Below, piece after piece: positions 8,266 to 15,426 of a stretch of 64,000 bases of DNA (position 1 is the first letter of the stretch; every line of letters starts with the position of its first letter). The translations under genes and the position numbers were made by a program. The stretch covers positions 1 through 64,000 of the forward strand of contig NZ_JAHXZN010000004.1 in the NCBI RefSeq assembly GCF_019429485.1, read 5' to 3'. This stretch comes from Sphingomonas citri. GTDB lineage: Bacteria > Pseudomonadota > Alphaproteobacteria > Sphingomonadales > Sphingomonadaceae. The notes under the pieces were generated by a model that saw only the letters and a program-made list of their open reading frames with translations, had not been told where the DNA came from and ran no database searches.

Positions 8266-10005
8266 ATGTCGGGTCGCACCGTCATCGGATCGCTGGTCAG
8301 CGCCGCGCTGCTGGTCGGGGCGGCGCCGCCGCGGGAGCCGGCGCGGGCCGCGACGCCGGCACGGTCGCCCGTGCGCTGCACCCAGGCGGGAGAGCGATCC
8401 TGGGCCGGGTCCGGCGCGATCGTCACCGCCGGCGTGCCCACGCCCCCTCCGGTGTTCGCGCCTGGTGCGCCGCCCCCTCCGCCGCCTCCGCCGCCGCCCC
8501 CTCCGCCCCCGCCACCCCCGCCGCCGGGCAGCGCGCCCGCTGCGCCGCCGGCGCCGGGCTACACCGCCTCCGCCGTCGTCGCGCCGTCTGCCCCGTACGG
8601 CTCCGCCGCGAATCGCGAGCGCTACGAGGGCCGCGCCGTCGCCGCTGTGATGGACACCGCCACCGCGCCGGTCTCCACCTTCGCGATCGACGTCGACACC
8701 GGCGCCTATGCCAACGTCCGCCGCCTGCTCAACCAGGGCGCGACCGTGCCGCCCGAGGCGGTGCGGACCGAGGAGCTGATCAACTATTTCCGCTACGACT
8801 ATCCGCGCTCGACCTTGCCGGGGCAGCCGTTCAGCATCACCACCGACGTCGCGGTGACGCCGTGGAACCCGGCGACCCGGCTGCTGCGGATCGGGCTACG
8901 CGGGGACGATCGCACCGCCGCCGCGCGACCGCCCGCCAACCTCGTCTTTCTCGTCGACACCTCGGGTTCGATGGCGAAGCCGGACAAGCTGCCGCTGGTG
9001 AAGACCGCGCTGCGCGGGCTGGCGGAGCGGCTGCGCCCGGACGACCGCGTCGCGATCGTCGCCTATGCCGGCAGCGCGGGGATCGTGCTCGAGCCCACCG
9101 CGGACAAGGGCTATGTCGAGGCGGCGCTCGCCTGCCTCGAGGCAGGCGGCTCGACCGCGGGCGGACAGGGGATCGAGCTCGCTTATGCCACCGCGCGCGC
9201 ACACTTCCGCGAGGGCGGGATCAACCGCATCATCCTCGCCACCGACGGCGACTTCAACGTCGGCATCAGCGACACGCGCGCGCTGGAGGAACTGGTCAAG
9301 CGTCGCCGCGACGAGGGGATCACGCTGACCACGCTGGGTTTCGGTTCGGGCAATTACAATGACGCGATGATGGAGCGGATCGCCGACGTCGGTAACGGCA
9401 ATTACGCCTATATCGACAATGCGATGGAGGCGCAGAAGGTGCTCGGCGACGAGCTCTCCGCCACGCTGGTGACGATCGCCAAGGACGTGAAGGTCCAGGT
9501 CGAGTTCAATCCGGCGCAGATCAGCCAGTATCGCTTGATCGGCTATGAGAATCGCGCGCTGCGCGAGGAGGATTTCCGCAACGACTCGGTCGACGCCGGC
9601 GACATGGGAGCGGGGCATCAGGTCACCGCGCTCTACGAGGTGGTGCCCGCCGGCGCGCCGGGCTGGACCGCGCCGCGCCGTTACGCCGCTCCTGCCGCCG
9701 GCGCCGCGGCGGGAGCGCGCGGCGGCGAGGCCTGTTACGTGCGGCTGCGCTACAAGGACCCGGACGGCACGCGCTCGCGCGAGCTGGCACGCGCGGTGCC
9801 GGCGCGCGCGCTGGCCGCGGCGGCGCCCGCGCGCGGCGACATGGCCTTCGTCGCCGCGGTGGCGGCCTATGGGCAGAAGCTGCGCGGCGACACGCTGCTC
9901 GGCGCCTTCACCTTCGCCGACGCGCAGCGGCTCGCCGGGCGGCAGGAGGATTATTGGCGGCAGGAGTTCGTCCGCCTCGCCGGGCTTGCCGCCGCGGCGC
10001 GCTAG
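8266..10005 (+). CDS. Exported von Willebrand factor A-domain protein (YfbK-like)
   Basis: The 579-residue protein has an N-terminal signal peptide (residues 1-21), a linker with 19 consecutive prolines near residues 69-87, a conserved N-terminal domain (FAIDVDTGAYANVRR, residues 140-154), a vWA domain from about 225 with the metal site DTSGS at 232-236 and LATDGDFNVG further on, and a C-terminal DUF3520-like region. Members are surface or periplasmic metal-ion-dependent adhesion modules of unclear function. The ATG after GGGAGAAGG was chosen over an in-frame ATG 51 bases upstream. A hairpin with a T-run follows the gene. Confidence 0.88.
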   Translation: MSGRTVIGSLVSAALLVGAAPPREPARAATPARSPVRCTQAGERSWAGSGAIVTAGVPTPPPVFAPGAPPPPPPPPPPPPPPPPPPPGSAPAAPPAPGYTASAVVAPSAPYGSAANRERYEGRAVAAVMDTATAPVSTFAIDVDTGAYANVRRLLNQGATVPPEAVRTEELINYFRYDYPRSTLPGQPFSITTDVAVTPWNPATRLLRIGLRGDDRTAAARPPANLVFLVDTSGSMAKPDKLPLVKTALRGLAERLRPDDRVAIVAYAGSAGIVLEPTADKGYVEAALACLEAGGSTAGGQGIELAYATARAHFREGGINRIILATDGDFNVGISDTRALEELVKRRRDEGITLTTLGFGSGNYNDAMMERIADVGNGNYAYIDNAMEAQKVLGDELSATLVTIAKDVKVQVEFNPAQISQYRLIGYENRALREEDFRNDSVDAGDMGAGHQVTALYEVVPAGAPGWTAPRRYAAPAAGAAAGARGGEACYVRLRYKDPDGTRSRELARAVPARALAAAAPARGDMAFVAAVAAYGQKLRGDTLLGAFTFADAQRLAGRQEDYWRQEFVRLAGLAAAAR

Positions 10006-10035
10006 ACCGACGCGCTGAGGAGCGGCAGCACGGGC

Positions 10036-10066
10036 GTGGCCGATCGGCCACACCGGCGGTTTTTTC
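10036..10066 (+). terminator. Candidate Rho-independent terminator
   Basis: The palindrome GTGGCCGATCGGCCAC (10036-10051) is followed after eight bases by a run of six to seven T. It lies 30 bases after the vWA stop codon. The gap between stem and T-run is longer than ideal. Confidence 0.5.
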
Positions 10067-10150
10067 CAATTTCACCGGACCTGCCGCGACCGCGACCCGT
10101 TCGACCGGGTGAGGCGCCGATGGATCCCGCCTCTCTCACGAAGGTATCTC

Positions 10151-10726
10151 ATGAAGACGTTGCTTCTGGCAGCCGTTGCTGCCGCTTTCCTCGTTCCCGC
10201 CGCCGCTCAGGCGCAGGACACCACCAGCGACGGGTCGCGCGCGTTCGGCATCGACCCGTATGTCGGCGTGATGGGCGGCTACGAGGGGTTCGAGAGCGAT
10301 CCCGGCCACGGCATCCCCTATAACGCGCCGGGCAACCGCCTGAAGGGCGGGCTGGTCGAGGGCGTGGCGGGCGTCAACGTGCCGCTAGGTTCGTTCTTCG
10401 TCGGCGTCGAGGGCAACGCGGCCAAGGGCTTCACCGGCGACATCGACTGGGAATATGGCGTTCACGGCCGCGCCGGCGTGCGCGCGGGCGAGACCGGGCT
10501 CGTCTACGGCAAGGTCGGCTACCAGTGGGTCAACTTCGACCGCTACGGCTCGAACAGCGGTGACTATGGCCGCATCTCCTACGGCATCGGCGGCGAGTTC
10601 GGCCCGTCGGCGATCGGCCTCGACGGGCTGGTGAAGAAGGAGGGCGTGCGCTTCCGCGCCGAGATCTCGACGCGCGGCGACTTCGAGACCGTGCGCCCGA
10701 TGGCGGGCGTGATCGCGCACTTCTGA
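10151..10726 (+). CDS. Outer membrane beta-barrel protein
   Basis: The 191-residue precursor has a clear signal peptide cut after AAAQAQ (about residue 22) and a mature part of alternating short strands rich in Gly, Tyr and Phe that ends with GVIAHF, the terminal phenylalanine typical of BAM substrates. It fits the opacity/OmpA-like eight-strand porin family. The ATG at 10151 was chosen over upstream in-frame starts because it gives the signal peptide. A similar but separate protein is encoded at 51683-52297. Confidence 0.85.
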   Translation: MKTLLLAAVAAAFLVPAAAQAQDTTSDGSRAFGIDPYVGVMGGYEGFESDPGHGIPYNAPGNRLKGGLVEGVAGVNVPLGSFFVGVEGNAAKGFTGDIDWEYGVHGRAGVRAGETGLVYGKVGYQWVNFDRYGSNSGDYGRISYGIGGEFGPSAIGLDGLVKKEGVRFRAEISTRGDFETVRPMAGVIAHF

Positions 10727-10803
10727 GGCGTGCGTGCCGCCCTCGCGCGCGTGCCGTCGCGCGTGGGGGTGGTTCCCGCGAGGGCGCTGTTCCCGCCCTC
10801 CGA

Positions 10804-13050
10804 TCAGAACGCCCCTGGTCCGCCGTCTTCCTCGAAGCCGTCGCCGCCCTCCTCGGCGCGACCCTCGTCGAGGCGCCGCCGCTCGGACACGCGCTCGCGC
10901 GGCGCGGGCGGGCGGGGCAGCTCGATCCCCATCTCGCGCAGCCGGTCGAGCGCGTCCTCGATCCGCGGCTGCGCGCCGTCGATCGCGCGGCCGACCTCAC
11001 CGCCGAGGTCGACTCCCATCGAATCGAGCATGTTGCCCGGATCGATCGGGGCGGCCATCTCGTCCTCCACCGGCGCGACCGCGACCGGGATGTGCAGCGC
11101 CGACATCATGAACTGGCGCCAGATCTGGGCGGGGATGCCGCCGCCGTGCAGCCCCGGGTTGGGCGCGCTGTCGTCGCGGCCGACCCATACGCCCACCACC
11201 AGGTCGCCGGCGAAGCCGATGAACCAGCCGTCGCGGCCGCCCTGGCTCGTCCCGGTCTTGCCGAAGGCGCTGACCGGCAGATTGGCGCCGCGCCCGGTGC
11301 CGCGGATCGACGAGCCCAGCAAGGTGCGCATCTCGTCGCGGATCGTGGCGGGCATGGCGGTGTCGCGCCCCGCGATCGCCTCGTACCAGCTCGCGCCGCG
11401 CCCGCCCTCGACCCCGCGCGGCACCACCGGGTAGCGCCCGCTCGCCACCGCCGCATAGGCGCCGGTGAGCTCGAGCAGCGACACCTCGGAGGTGCCCAGC
11501 CCGATCGTCGCCTCGTTGGCGATCGGCGTGGTGATGCCGAGGTCGCGCGCGGCGCGGATCACGTTGCGCACGCCGACCTGCTGCGTCAGCCGCGCCGCCA
11601 CCACGTTGGACGAGCGCGCGAAGGCGCGCTGCAGCGTGATCGGGCCGAGGTAGCGGCCGTCGTCGTTGCGCGGCTTCCACCCCGCGATCTCGACCGGCGA
11701 GTCGTCCATCACCGTCGCGGGGGTCAGACCCGATCGCATCGCGGCGAGATAGACGAACAGCTTGAAGGTCGAGCCCGGCTGGCGCTTGGCCTGGACCGCG
11801 CGGTTGAACGCGCTGGCGCCGTAATCCTTGCCGCCGACCATCGCGACGACGGTGCCGTCGGGCTTCATCGCCACCAGCGCCGCCTGCATGCCGCGCAACG
11901 TGGCCTGGCGCACGATCCGCTCGGCGGTGCGCTGGAAGCCGCGATCGAGCGTGGTGCGCACCGTCGCCTCGGTACCCGACTCGCCCGCCACCTCGCGCGC
12001 CGAGGGCAGCACCCAGTCGGCGAAGTACGTGCCGGTCGGTAGCGTCTCGGGCCGCTCGGCGAGCACGCGCTGCGGCTGCACCCGGGCGGCCTCGTCCTTC
12101 GACAGGAAGCCCGCGTCCACCATCGCGCCGACCACCACCGCCTGGCGCGCGCGCGCGCCCTTGAGGTTGCCGGTCGGCGCCAGCCGCGACGGCGCCTTGA
12201 CCAGCCCGGCCAGCATCGCCGCCTGGCCGACGTTGAGCTGCATCGGGGTGCGTCCGAAATAATGCTTCGACGCCGCGGTGATGCCGTAGACGTTGTCACC
12301 GAAGTAGACGTTGGAGAGATAACGCGAGAGGATCTCGTCCTTGCTCAGCCACGCCTCCAGCCAGAAGGCGATCATCGCCTCGCGCAGCTTCCTCGCGGCG
12401 GTGCGGTCCGAGTCGAGGAAGGCGTTCTTGGCGAGCTGCTGCGTGATCGTCGAGCCGCCCTGGCGCACCCCGCCCGAGCCGAGATTCGCCCAGGCCGCGC
12501 GCGCGATGCCGCGCGGGTCGACGCCCCAGTGCGAGTAGAAGCGCCGGTCCTCGATCGCCAGGAACGCCTCGCGCACGTGCGCGGGCAGCTTGGCGGCGTC
12601 GACGGGCGCGCCGATGATCGCGCCGCGCCGCGCGATCGGCGTGCCGTCCGCCGCGGTGAGCGTGATCGAGGGCGGCGTCGGCGGCTTGAGCGAGCGCGAC
12701 AGTGGTGCGGTGACCGCCAGCCAGATCACCGCGACGACGAACAGCACGATGAAACCCGCCGCGCCGCGTACCAGCCAGCGCCCCCAGCGTACGCGCCGCC
12801 ACCACGGCCGCGGCGGCGGCAGCGGATCGGGCCAGCGCCGCCGCTCCTGCTGCCAGAAGCCGCCCTCGTCGCGCGACGGCTCGTCCCACGGCCGCTCGTC
12901 GCGCGGGGGAGGGGGCGGCGGCGGGGCGCCGTCGTCGCGCCACGGGTCGAAGGAGGGGAGCGGCGCGCCGTGCTCGTCGCTCACCGCGCCGGGCGAGTCG
13001 CCGCGCGCGTGATGGTAGCGGACGCGGCCGGGTTCGTAAGGGGGGCGCAT
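10804..13050 (-). CDS. Class A penicillin-binding protein (PBP1A family)
   Basis: A 748-residue bifunctional peptidoglycan synthase. A proline- and acid-rich cytoplasmic tail (1-90) precedes one membrane helix (about 95-115). The glycosyltransferase 51 domain shows EDRRFYSHWGVD (Glu167 catalytic) and GGSTITQQLAKN (199-209). The transpeptidase domain shows PGSTFK (Ser427 nucleophile, Lys430), ARSSN and GKTGTS. It polymerises lipid II and cross-links the glycan in the periplasm. An upstream ATG at 13107 would extend the tail by 19 residues; I chose 13050. It is divergent from the FMN reductase gene. Confidence 0.92.
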   Translation of the reverse strand: MRPPYEPGRVRYHHARGDSPGAVSDEHGAPLPSFDPWRDDGAPPPPPPPRDERPWDEPSRDEGGFWQQERRRWPDPLPPPRPWWRRVRWGRWLVRGAAGFIVLFVVAVIWLAVTAPLSRSLKPPTPPSITLTAADGTPIARRGAIIGAPVDAAKLPAHVREAFLAIEDRRFYSHWGVDPRGIARAAWANLGSGGVRQGGSTITQQLAKNAFLDSDRTAARKLREAMIAFWLEAWLSKDEILSRYLSNVYFGDNVYGITAASKHYFGRTPMQLNVGQAAMLAGLVKAPSRLAPTGNLKGARARQAVVVGAMVDAGFLSKDEAARVQPQRVLAERPETLPTGTYFADWVLPSAREVAGESGTEATVRTTLDRGFQRTAERIVRQATLRGMQAALVAMKPDGTVVAMVGGKDYGASAFNRAVQAKRQPGSTFKLFVYLAAMRSGLTPATVMDDSPVEIAGWKPRNDDGRYLGPITLQRAFARSSNVVAARLTQQVGVRNVIRAARDLGITTPIANEATIGLGTSEVSLLELTGAYAAVASGRYPVVPRGVEGGRGASWYEAIAGRDTAMPATIRDEMRTLLGSSIRGTGRGANLPVSAFGKTGTSQGGRDGWFIGFAGDLVVGVWVGRDDSAPNPGLHGGGIPAQIWRQFMMSALHIPVAVAPVEDEMAAPIDPGNMLDSMGVDLGGEVGRAIDGAQPRIEDALDRLREMGIELPRPPAPRERVSERRRLDEGRAEEGGDGFEEDGGPGAF

Positions 13051-13119
13051 GCTGCGAAGTGTCTTACAGCGATATGACAGTTGTCGCAAGGCGCGACCGC
13101 GTGCCATGAGGTCAATGGC

Positions 13120-13719
13120 ATGAGCGACGAAACGACAGGCGCGGGCGCGCCGCTGGTGGTCGGGATCGGTGGTACGATCGGCGGCATCTCATCGACCGAG
13201 CGCGCGTTGCGCGTCGCGCTCGACGCCGCGCGCGAGGAGGGGTTCCGCACGCGGCTGTTCGGCGGCGAGGACATGGCGCGGCTGCCGCTCTACGACCCGC
13301 GCGCGACCAGCCGCACGCCCGAGGAGCAGGCCTTCGTCGAGTCGGTGCGCGGGGCGTCGGCGGTGATCATCGCCAGCCCGGGCTATCACGGCAGCATCTC
13401 GGGCGTGGTCAAGAACGCGCTCGACCTGCTCGAGGAGACCGCGCGCGACCGGCGGCCCTATCTCGCCGACCTGCCGGTCGGGCTGATCGCCACCGCCTAC
13501 GGCTGGCAGGCGACCGGCTCGACGATCGCGGCGCTACGCTCGATCGTCCACGCGCTACGCGGCTGGCCGACGCCGTTCGCCGCCGCGATCAACACCCAGC
13601 TCACCAAGTTCGACGATGCCGGCGGGGTCAGCGACCCGGCGGTACGGGAGCAGTTGCGGCTGATCGGGCGGCAGGTCGCGCGCTTCGCGCCGCTCGCGGG
13701 GGCGGTACCGGCGGAGTGA
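13120..13719 (+). CDS. NADPH-dependent FMN reductase family protein
   Basis: The 199-residue flavodoxin-like protein has the FMN phosphate-binding loop GIGGTIGGISSTERAL near residues 12-27 and the family signature SPGYHGSISGVVKNALDLL near residues 87-105. Such enzymes reduce FMN, azo compounds or quinones with NADPH. Its role here is not revealed by the neighbours. ATG 13120 was chosen over a TTG at 13081 because the conserved fold begins just after it. Confidence 0.88.
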   Translation: MSDETTGAGAPLVVGIGGTIGGISSTERALRVALDAAREEGFRTRLFGGEDMARLPLYDPRATSRTPEEQAFVESVRGASAVIIASPGYHGSISGVVKNALDLLEETARDRRPYLADLPVGLIATAYGWQATGSTIAALRSIVHALRGWPTPFAAAINTQLTKFDDAGGVSDPAVREQLRLIGRQVARFAPLAGAVPAE

Positions 13720-13848
13720 AATACCACCGCGATGGATGTTATACTGCCATAGTTTCCGTAATCACTTAGCGGAATCTTAGCCGTGTCGGGCGCAGGGTGG
13801 ACTCCTCGGCCGTTCATCTCGTTCGGCCGTCAGCGGGGACGGGCCCGG

Positions 13849-15276
13849 ATGGTCGAGTGGTTCGGTCGGCACGCGCCGATTCGCGTGAAGTTCAAGGTGC
13901 TCACCTTGGTGTACCTGGTGCTGTCGGGCGCCATCGCGGGCTGTGCCGCCTACGGCGTGCTCGCCGGCGCCGCGGCCGATCCGCGCCTCGTGATCGGCGG
14001 CGCGCTCGCCGGGGTCGTCGCCGTCGTCGCGGTAACGATGATCGCGTCGCGGCTGATCTGCACGCCGTACGTCGAGACCGTCGTCCGGATGGAAGGGCTC
14101 GCCGCGGGCGACCTCGACAGCCCGGTCGACCACACCGCCAACCGCGACTGCGTCGGCCGCATGACCAAGGCGATGGCGATCTTCCGCGAGAGCTCGCTCG
14201 CCGCGCGCGAGTGCGACACGCAGCGCCAGGTGGCGCTGGCGATGGGCGAAGGGCTCGGCCGGCTCGCCGCGGGTGACCTCACCGCGCGGATCGAGGCGGA
14301 GCTCAGCGGGCCGTTCCTCAAGCTCAAGCACGACTTCAACGACGCCGTGACCGCGTTGCAGGCGACGATGAGCTCGGTCGCGCAGGTGTCGGAGGGCATC
14401 CACCGCGGCGCGGGCGAGATCAGCGCGGCGTCGGACGATCTGTCGCAGCGCACCGAGCAGCAGGCCGCGAGCCTGGAGGAGACCGCGGCGGCGATGGAGC
14501 AGATCACCGCCACCGTCCGCGAGACCGCGGCGGGTGCGGGTCGCGCCAACGAGATCGTCGGCGTCGCGCGCAGCGAGGCCGAGGAATCGGGCGCGGTGGT
14601 GCGCCGCGCGGTCGAGGCAATGGCCGGGATCGAGCGGACCTCCGCGGAGATCTCCGACATCATCGCGGTGATCGACGCGATCGCGTTTCAGACCAACCTG
14701 CTCGCGCTCAACGCGGGGGTGGAAGCCGCGCGCGCCGGGGACGCGGGCAAGGGCTTCGCGGTGGTCGCCTCCGAGGTCCGCGCGCTGGCGCAGCGCTCGG
14801 CCGAAGCCGCCAAGGACGTCAAGCAGCGCATCACCGCCTCGGTCGAGACGGTCGACGCCGGCGTCGCGTTGGTCAGCGAGACCGGACGCTCGCTCGAGCG
14901 GATCATCGGCCGCATCGGCGAGATCAGCACCTTGGTCTCCGACATCTCGGGTTCGGCCGAGCAGCAGTCGCAGGGGCTGCAGCAGGTCAACACCGCGGTC
15001 GGCGAGATGGACGGGGTGACCCAGCGCAACGCCGCGATGGTGGAGGAGGCCACCGCGGCGGCGCGCAACCTGGCGGGCGAGGCGGACACGCTCGCCGCCG
15101 AGATCGCGCGCTTCACGCTCGGCGGTGCGCCGGTGGCGGCGCCGCGCGCGACCGTTCGCGCGCTGCCGACGCGCGCGGCGAGCCCGGCGCCGGCGGCGGT
15201 ACGGCGGCCCGTGCCCGTCGCACGACGCGGTAGCGCGGCGGTCGCGGTGGCGGAGGACGACTGGTCATCGTTCTGA
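13849..15276 (+). CDS. Methyl-accepting chemotaxis protein without a periplasmic sensor domain
   Basis: A 475-residue chemoreceptor. Two membrane helices (about 20-42 and 48-70) are joined by a loop of only a few residues, so there is no external ligand domain. Two HAMP-like segments follow ([10 protein letters not shown] near 83, [10 protein letters not shown] near 145), then a long coiled-coil signalling domain with the hairpin tip [20 protein letters not shown]. An Ala/Pro/Arg linker leads to the C-terminal DDWSSF, which fits the xWxxF tether for CheR/CheB. ATG 13849 was chosen over a GTG at 13783. No other che genes are in the window. Confidence 0.9.
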   Translation: MVEWFGRHAPIRVKFKVLTLVYLVLSGAIAGCAAYGVLAGAAADPRLVIGGALAGVVAVVAVTMIASRLICTPYVETVVRMEGLAAGDLDSPVDHTANRDCVGRMTKAMAIFRESSLAARECDTQRQVALAMGEGLGRLAAGDLTARIEAELSGPFLKLKHDFNDAVTALQATMSSVAQVSEGIHRGAGEISAASDDLSQRTEQQAASLEETAAAMEQITATVRETAAGAGRANEIVGVARSEAEESGAVVRRAVEAMAGIERTSAEISDIIAVIDAIAFQTNLLALNAGVEAARAGDAGKGFAVVASEVRALAQRSAEAAKDVKQRITASVETVDAGVALVSETGRSLERIIGRIGEISTLVSDISGSAEQQSQGLQQVNTAVGEMDGVTQRNAAMVEEATAAARNLAGEADTLAAEIARFTLGGAPVAAPRATVRALPTRAASPAPAAVRRPVPVARRGSAAVAVAEDDWSSF

Positions 15277-15288
15277 GCCTCGCCGCGG

Positions 15289-15362
15289 TGCTCCTGCGCA
15301 CGCAGGAGCCCAGGGTCCTGGCGTGACGCTCTGGGCTCTAGGCTCCTGCGTGCGCAGGAGCA
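15289..15362. repeat. Long inverted repeat with nested palindromes
   Basis: The left arm (15289-15314) and right arm (15331-15362) are near-perfect inverted copies, each containing its own palindrome CTCCTGCG-CACGCAGGAG. The element sits between the convergent chemoreceptor and TonB receptor genes. It could act as a two-way terminator and looks like a dispersed extragenic palindrome. Confidence 0.8.
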
Positions 15363-15426
15363 CGCGCGCGCTTTCCTGATCCAAGCGGGCGCGGGCGGTG
15401 TTCGCCGCCCACGATCACCGCTACCG

